From NCBI RefSeq assembly GCF_914767665.1, contig NC_059503.1:37448001-37512000 (forward strand): DNA of 64,000 nt, in the 5' to 3' direction. The notes below the pieces were generated by a model. It was not told where the DNA came from and searched no databases. It worked only from the letters and a program-made list of their open reading frames with translations. This document shows, one piece after another, positions 26,401-34,400 of this stretch (position 1 is the stretch's first letter; the number at the start of each line of letters is the position of its first letter). This DNA comes from Harmonia axyridis (Eukaryota; Arthropoda; Insecta; Coleoptera; Coccinellidae). A program made the translations under genes and the position numbers.

Positions 26401-29400
26401 GTATAGAATATGTATATTGAAAGCACTGAGTTATTGAAGCAACATGCCTTTTGAGCTATAATTTCAACACTTAATTCAATTGTTACATTACAATGATAAT
26501 AAGTAACAAAAGGCATGAAGGAATTAAATTTCCCCTTTAGGAATCTGTTTCAGCCTTTAATATAACAAATTTGTTGATGGACGTAAGCAGCGCAAAAATT
26601 TAATATTATTTAACACAACCAATCTGAATTTCGAATAGGAAAGGAGAAGGATGAGATGAAATAAATATTACCAGCAATAGGCCCAAAATAACAAGTACAA
26701 ATCTAGCGTCTCGAACGAAGATTCCAGATATGAAAATGATCTTTTGTAAATTTCTTTTTGATGCTTTGGAAGTGTGACAAGAAATCGATGACGCAAGTTG
26801 AGACCATGGATCTCATATCATAGAAGTATGGAGATTCTTTGTACTTCAGGATCTTAAAACCGAGACAAGCAAGATGAAGCCTGTTTAGTAGTCTCAATTG
26901 ACTGCAAGAAAAATAGTTCCAATTATCTGTATTTTTTTCGATTTCGTGGAACAAAGTCTAAAACTGGAAAATGGCATCAAATGGAAAGTTCTCAGTTCAA
27001 CTTCTTTATTGCTGGTGCTATAAACATGTAACAAAAACATTCTACAGGCCCTTTTTGAAGAATCCATTGGTGTAATCATTTGTTTTGAAGTTATAATACA
27101 AGTTTTTTTTTAATGTAAACCATAAATAAAATAAGCAATAAAATCGCCTTAATTTCCCTTTTCAAAAATATAACATATGATATATAAATTTCTTATCAAA
27201 CTATAGAAATCATCAAAATTTTCAGTTTCACAAGACAAATTAACGAAGGGTCTATTATAATCTGTCAACTTCAGATAATTCGAATATTTGGTGGTCAACA
27301 AGGTCTCCGGATTTAACATTGTTAGATTTTTTTTGGTCACATTTAAAGAGCAGGATTTATCAATTAGAAATTGTTGAAAAATTCTAACGGATTAACACTT
27401 GTTTGATTTGACGTGTGAAACTGAAACTTTTGAAGATTTCTATTGTTTACTAAGAAATCATGTTATATATTTTGGAAAAGGGAAAAAAGGCCATTTAATT
27501 TGTCATAGAAATTTGTATGGTTTACATTTAAAATAAAATTTGTATTATAACTTCAGAACTAATTGCACTTGTCATATAACGATAACTCTGCGAAATAAAC
27601 TGATACTTTTCTTTTCTTACTGATCTGTGGGCTAGATAGATCTATGAGTCAAATAGACCAGCTCATGATTTGATTTGTGGGCAAGCTAGATCAGTGGGCA
27701 AGGTTTATAGGTCCGAGTACAAGGTAGATAAGTTGACAAAGTAGGAAGATTTGCGGCGCGTGCTAGTATTAATAAATGAATGTAAAATACTTACCTATTG
27801 GTTCCAATGATTTTGGTGGTCTTATAATAACAGCATTCTTCAAATCTAATTCCTTCATTATTCCATTAAAATTCACTGAAATTTTTTTGTTTTTTAAAGA
27901 AGAAATGCCAGCCGAAGAACCTAAATGAGAAAGAAAAGAAAATTCAAATCATTTCAACAAATGATACAAAATACCAGACAAAAATATCATATAAAAATAT
28001 AACAATTAACTCACTTGCGGGTGCTATCTGATTAAAATTGGGCCTAGTGATGTTCAGAATGGATTGTGGTTCACTAACACCATGACCAGTTTGCACTGTT
28101 GGTAGAGGAGCAAAAATTCCATCTATGAATAAAATGATGATTTAGTCATTGTTTCTGTCTTGCATATAAAAAAAATCAAGAGAAGCACAAATTTGATATT
28201 AAGAGCATACATGCATGCGCCCTCAGAACTATATTATAGAACTGAATATGGATATAAGATATATGAGTTGAGTTTATTATGATGTCATTGTTATCAGTTA
28301 GTTCATTTAAATGCGAGTTAAATGATACAAAATACTAGACAAAAAAATTATATAAAATTATAACAATTAACTCACTTGCGGGTGCTATCTGATTAAAATT
28401 GGGCTTAGTGATGTTCAGAATGGATTGTGGTTCACTAACAGCCTGACCAGTTTGCATTGTTGATAGAGGAGCAAAAATTCCATCTATGGATAAAATAATT
28501 ATTTAGTAATTGTTTCGGTCTTGCATATAAAAAAATCAAGAGAAGCATAAATTTGATATTAAGAGCATTCATGCGCCCTTAGAACTATATTATAGAACTG
28601 AATATGGATATAAGATATATGAGTTGAGTTTATTATGATGTCATTGTTATCAGTTAGTTTATTTGAATGCGAGTTAAATGATACAAAATACTAGACAAAA
28701 AAATTATATAAAATTATAACAATTAACTTACTTGCGGGTGCTATCTGATTAAAATTGGGCTTAGTGATGTTCAGAATGGATTGTGGTTCACTAACAGCCT
28801 GACCAGTTTGCATTGTTGATAGAGGAGCAAAAATTCCATCTATGGATAAAATAATTATTTAGTAATTGTTTCGGTCTTGCATATAAAAAAATCAAGAGAA
28901 GCATAAATTTGATATTAAGAGCATTCATGCGCCCTTAGAACTATATTATAGAACTGAATATGGATATAAGATATATGATTTTATTATGATGTCATTGTTA
29001 TCAGTTAGTTTATTTAAATGCGAGTTAAATGATACAAAATACTAGACAAAAAAATTATATAAAATTATAACAATTAACTCACTTGCGGGTGCTATCTGAT
29101 TAAAATTGGGCTTAGTGATGTTCAGAATGGATTGTGGTTCACTAACACCATGACCAGTTTGCACTGTTGGTAGAGGAGCAAAAATTCCATCTATGAATAA
29201 AATAATGATTTAGTAATTGTTTCTGTCTTGCATATAAAAAAATCAAGAGAAGCACAAATTTGATATTAAGAGCAAACATGCATGCGCCCTTAGAACTATA
29301 TTATAGAACTGAATATGGATATGAGATATATGAGTTGAGTTTATTATGATGTCATTGTTATCAGTTAGTTTATTTAAATGCGAGTTAAATGATACAAAAT

Positions 29401-31043
29401 ACTAGACAAAAAAATTATATAAAATTATAACAATTAACTTACTTGCGGGTGCTATCTGATTAAAATTGGGCTTAGTGATGTTCAGAATGGATTGTGGTTC
29501 ACTAACACCATGACCAGTTTGCACTGTTGGTAGAGGAGCAAAAATTCCATCTATGAATAAAATAATGATTTAGTAATTGTTTCTGTCTTGCATATAAAAA
29601 AAATCAAGAGAAGCACAAATTTGATATTAAGAGCATACATGCATGCGCCCTCAGAATTATATTATAGAACTGAATATGGATATAAGATATATGAGTTTGA
29701 GTTTATTATGATGTCATTGTTATCAGTTAGTTTATTTAAATGCGAGTTAAATGATACAAAATACTAGACAAAAAAATTATATAAAAATATAACAATTAAC
29801 TCACTTGAGGGTGCTATCTGATTAAAATTGGGCTTAGTGATGTTCAGAATGGATTGTGGTTCACTAACACCATGACCAGTTTGCACTGTTGGTAGAGGAG
29901 CAAAAATTCCATCTATGAATAAAATAATGATTTAGTAATTGTTTCTGTCTTGCATATAAAAAATCAAGAGAATCACAAGTTTGATATTAAGAGCATTCAT
30001 GCGCCCTTAGAACTATATTATAGAACTGAATATAGATATAAGATATATGATTTTATTATGATGTCATTGTTATCAGTTAGTAGTTTATTTAAATGCGAGT
30101 TAAATGATAATCCGATTTGTTGTTCCGAGAATATTGGGCATTTTTTTTTTATATTCTGCTTGTATTGTAAACATCATCATAACATCAGTAAGGCATACAC
30201 TGAGAAGCTCACAAAGTACCATGATTTGGCTTTTGAAATGAAGGAAATGTATAGATTGAACACAGTTCTTATTCTTCCACTGATCATTACCACCAACAGA
30301 TTGGTGGAAAGTCACCTTCCAGATAACATGAAACTCCTTGATCTAGACCTTGAATTGATCAGCACAGCTCAGAAGGAGGTAATACTGTGGACAACAAGGA
30401 TTGTCAGGATGGTTTTGACAACAACCTAGGAGAGCCTTGGTCGTGAGTCGACCCGGCTCTTTTCTACGGAGCTTACCCATTATGGTGATACAAAAATATA
30501 TATATATATATATATATAGTCAATAGAATTTTCTTTATTTGGAAGTGTCAGGTTTTTAATGAAGTTATTTATTTAATATAAAAAAATATATATATAATTA
30601 TACGTTTCGGAGAGACTCTCCTTCTTCAGTAAAAATGATTTATTTGATAGTTTACAATATAAAATATGAATTGAAATTGAATCTGTAAAAAAACACAAAC
30701 ATTTAAAATAGTATACACAATAATTTACTTCACAAAATAAGTTAATTAAAATAAATGTATCTCACCTTCAATTTCTCGTCAATTTACAATATTGGAACGT
30801 GAATGTCAAAGTCAGTCTTCTTTGGTATGTGTCACGTTTTAGGTCTTGTCTTTTTCTTTTTGTTGTGTCGGTTTTTTAAGGAGTGGTACATAAAATTGAC
30901 TGAGTTGTTTTACGTCTTGTCTATCATTTACTGGTTTTTCCAAGTTTGATTGTATGTGTATCATCTCCCATTTCCATTCCATTCTCCCACTTCCAAATAA
31001 AGAAAATTCTATTGACTATTGAAAAGCAGGTAAATAACATAAT

Positions 31044-31099
<56 letters not shown>

Positions 31100-31360
31100 C
31101 AGATCCTTACGAAAGGTAAGAAGTTTTACCGAAAGCTTGAATGATATAAAAGTGTATCACTGAATTTCCTAGATCGAAACATCCTAACATTCTTATCTAT
31201 TAGATATATTGCGATCAATAATTTTCTTACGAATTATATATATATATATATATTTTTTTTTTTTTTAATTCACACTTATTAGTGGGTTTCGTAGAGTTAT
31301 CCGGACGCCAAGGCATCAAGGATAACCCTCTTTTTGATCAATGGGGGTATACGACCTTCC

Positions 31361-31447
<87 letters not shown>

Positions 31448-34400
31448 CATCATCGAAATAGTATATAATACTTATATATTACCTTTAGGTTGATTTTGAT
31501 TAGTGTTGAAATTTATTCGAGAATTTTGCAATATTGTGTTGCATTCATTGTTATTATACATATATAACTCTGGACTGTAAACTAGGCTGCCATCTGAAAA
31601 TTGAAGAATTTCAATCAGAGCCCTCAAAATTATATAATCAAAATAATTTTGAAAAATACATACACAGATAACAACAGATAACTTATTTGTATATATGTAT
31701 ACAGGCTGTCCCGTAAAGACCACGTCAAACGGAGGGAGAATGTAGATCAAAGGATAACCCACCTGCTATGACAAAATTTCCATTATAAAAGTCTTACCGT
31801 TTTCGAGATATATTTTTTTTTGAAAATAATGAATTTTTGCCCCTTAAAATAGTTTTGCCCTTACAGTTGGTACAATTTTACATCTTTCTGGTTAATTTTT
31901 TCAGTAAAATATTGCTGAAGAATGATTGTAACGTTTTCATTAAAAACATCCTCCGAAAATTTTAAAGGGGGGCTATGAGAAATATTTTTATTGGAAATTT
32001 TGGTAATGGATTATTTTGTTCATGAAGTTTAGCCCATCGTAGTGGGAAAAAAATGTACCGAGCTATTGCTGCACATTACACCAATAAATTGTCTATTTTA
32101 TAGTGATTTCAAAGAGGTATCACACAAGTCATTTGTTATTAGAAAAAAAAAGATATGGCTGTTTTCATCCAAATGGGTACGTTTCTGACAAATTCAGGTT
32201 TGTCAATTTTGTTAAGAAATCTTCGATGTTGCATTACTTAGTGAACAATGGCAATTGTTTATGTGCGAAAATATTACTCGCATAATTATTCACCTCAACG
32301 AAATTCAATTTTGCCGCCAAATTTTGGAAAACATCATGCAGATCCAGATTTTTTTAATTAGATCATTTGGAGCGACGAGTCTTCCTGTACCAAGGATGCG
32401 TACAAGAACCTCCACAATTTGCATAGCTGGAATATCATAAATCCACACGAGGTGAGAGAAGGTAGATCACAATATCGATTCAAGATCAATTTATGGACTG
32501 GAATATTTAATGGTGCAATTTTGGGCCCGATCGAACTGCCGCCATCACTGAACGCAAACAATTATTTGGAATTTTTAACCAACCAGCTGCCGATTTTATT
32601 GGAAGATGTGCCACTGGCGCTGCGACGTAGTCTGTGTTTTCAACATGATGGATGCGCAGCACATTACGTACTCGAAGTTACCGCACATTTGAATAGAACT
32701 TATCCCCACCGGTGGATTGGAAGAGGAGGTGAAATTTTGTGGCCTCCTCGTTCACCTGACCTAAATCCTATAGACTTTTATTATTGGGGCTGCATAAAAG
32801 ACAAAGTATACGCAACACCCATACGTGATGAAGTCGAATTGAGAGAACGCATCCGCAATTCGGCTTCATCATGTATGGGTGTTGCGTATACTTTGTCTTT
32901 TAGGCAGCCCCAATATTAAAAGTCCAGAGGATTTAGGTCTTCATGTACCCATCCTTGGTACAGGAAGACTCGTCGCTCCAAATGATCTTATTAAAAAAAT
33001 CTGGATCTGCATGATGTTTTCCAAAATTTGGCGGCAAAATTGAATTTCGTTGAGGTGAATAATTATGCGAGTAATATTTTCGCACGTTAACAATTGCCAT
33101 TGTTCACTAAGTAATGCAACATCGAAGATTTCTTAACAAAATTGACAAACTTGAATTTGTCAGAAACGTACCCATTTGGATAAAAACAGCCATATATATA
33201 TTTTTTTTTAATAACAAATGACTTGTGTGATACCTCTTTGAAATCACTATAAAATAGACAATTTATTGGTGTAATGTGCAGCAGTAGCTCGGTACATTTT
33301 TTTCCCACTACGATGGGCTAAACTTCATGAACAAAAAAATCCATTACCAAAATTTCCAATAAAAATATTTCTCATAGCCCCCCTTTAAAATTTTCGGAGG
33401 ATGTTTTTAATGTAAACGTTAAAATCATTCTTCAGCAATATTTTACTGAAAAAATTAACCAGAAAGATGTAAAATTGTACCAACCGTAAGGGCAAAACTA
33501 TTGAAAGGGGCAAAAATTCATTATTTTAAAAAAAAAAATATATCTCGAAAACGGTAAGACTTTTATAATGGAAATTTTGTCATAGCAGGTGGGTTATCCT
33601 TTGATCTACATTCTCCCTCCGTTTGACGTGGTCTTTACGGGACACCCTGTATATTGAGTGGACAACTTATCGTCATTCCAATGCACCTTTATGGTTTATT
33701 GTGGCTCGGCTAATATTTTATAATTTTTAATAAAGCTGTTCATCTTGCTCAGGGATATGTGTTTCAGTATCTTTCGATTAGACGTTGTTCTACATAAAGA
33801 AATTATTTTACTTCCGCTTTTATCTTCATGATAATTGTTTCATGATTCCATGAATTCTTCAGGTATGACTCTTGTTTGAATTAATTCTACAAATTGATAT
33901 GATTCATTGTCCTCTATGATTTCCTTTCAACGAGATTTTAAAAATGTGTACAAAAAATATAGTATAGGCGACAATTTTTGGGATTCTCAAAAAAATGTTC
34001 AGTTGTGGGGATCGATGCAAGTCTATTTGTCCATTTAGTGAAACCTGTTTTTTATGATATCTATTAATTTCTAATAGGCTGAGTCTAAAGTTTTGTTTTC
34101 AATGTGTAAAATGTCAAAATTATGTCCTGTATTCCATTTTTTATTAATGTAACATTGACGAATTCAACCGTGACATTGGAGATTCGAAAAATAATAATAA
34201 ATAATTCTGAAAATTTTCAATTTCTAGGTTTTTTCCGTTCGAAAGTTGTAGTGTTTACGGTAAGACGGATGAAAAAAATCGAATTTGACAGCGTCATCAG
34301 TGAGTTGAATATTATCGTTTGGGACCAATAAAGACATCGTGACGAAATTATATATCACTCCGCTCAGGGAACACCAGCTCAAAATTTTTTTTTTGTTTTT

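Noticed and set aside
27958..30108. Noncoding satellite array
   Set aside because: Each ~358-bp unit contains an open, phase-consistent exon with intact splice sites, so it is an exon array rather than a satellite.
29950..30429. 159-codon plus-strand frame as a host gene
   Set aside because: Its first third is the antisense of a sno exon-array intron and the rest is a LINE C-terminal fragment; the frame is a chance fusion.
31360..31441. Functional promoter TATA region
   Set aside because: It is a long (AT)n microsatellite inside a sno intron, one of several in the window.
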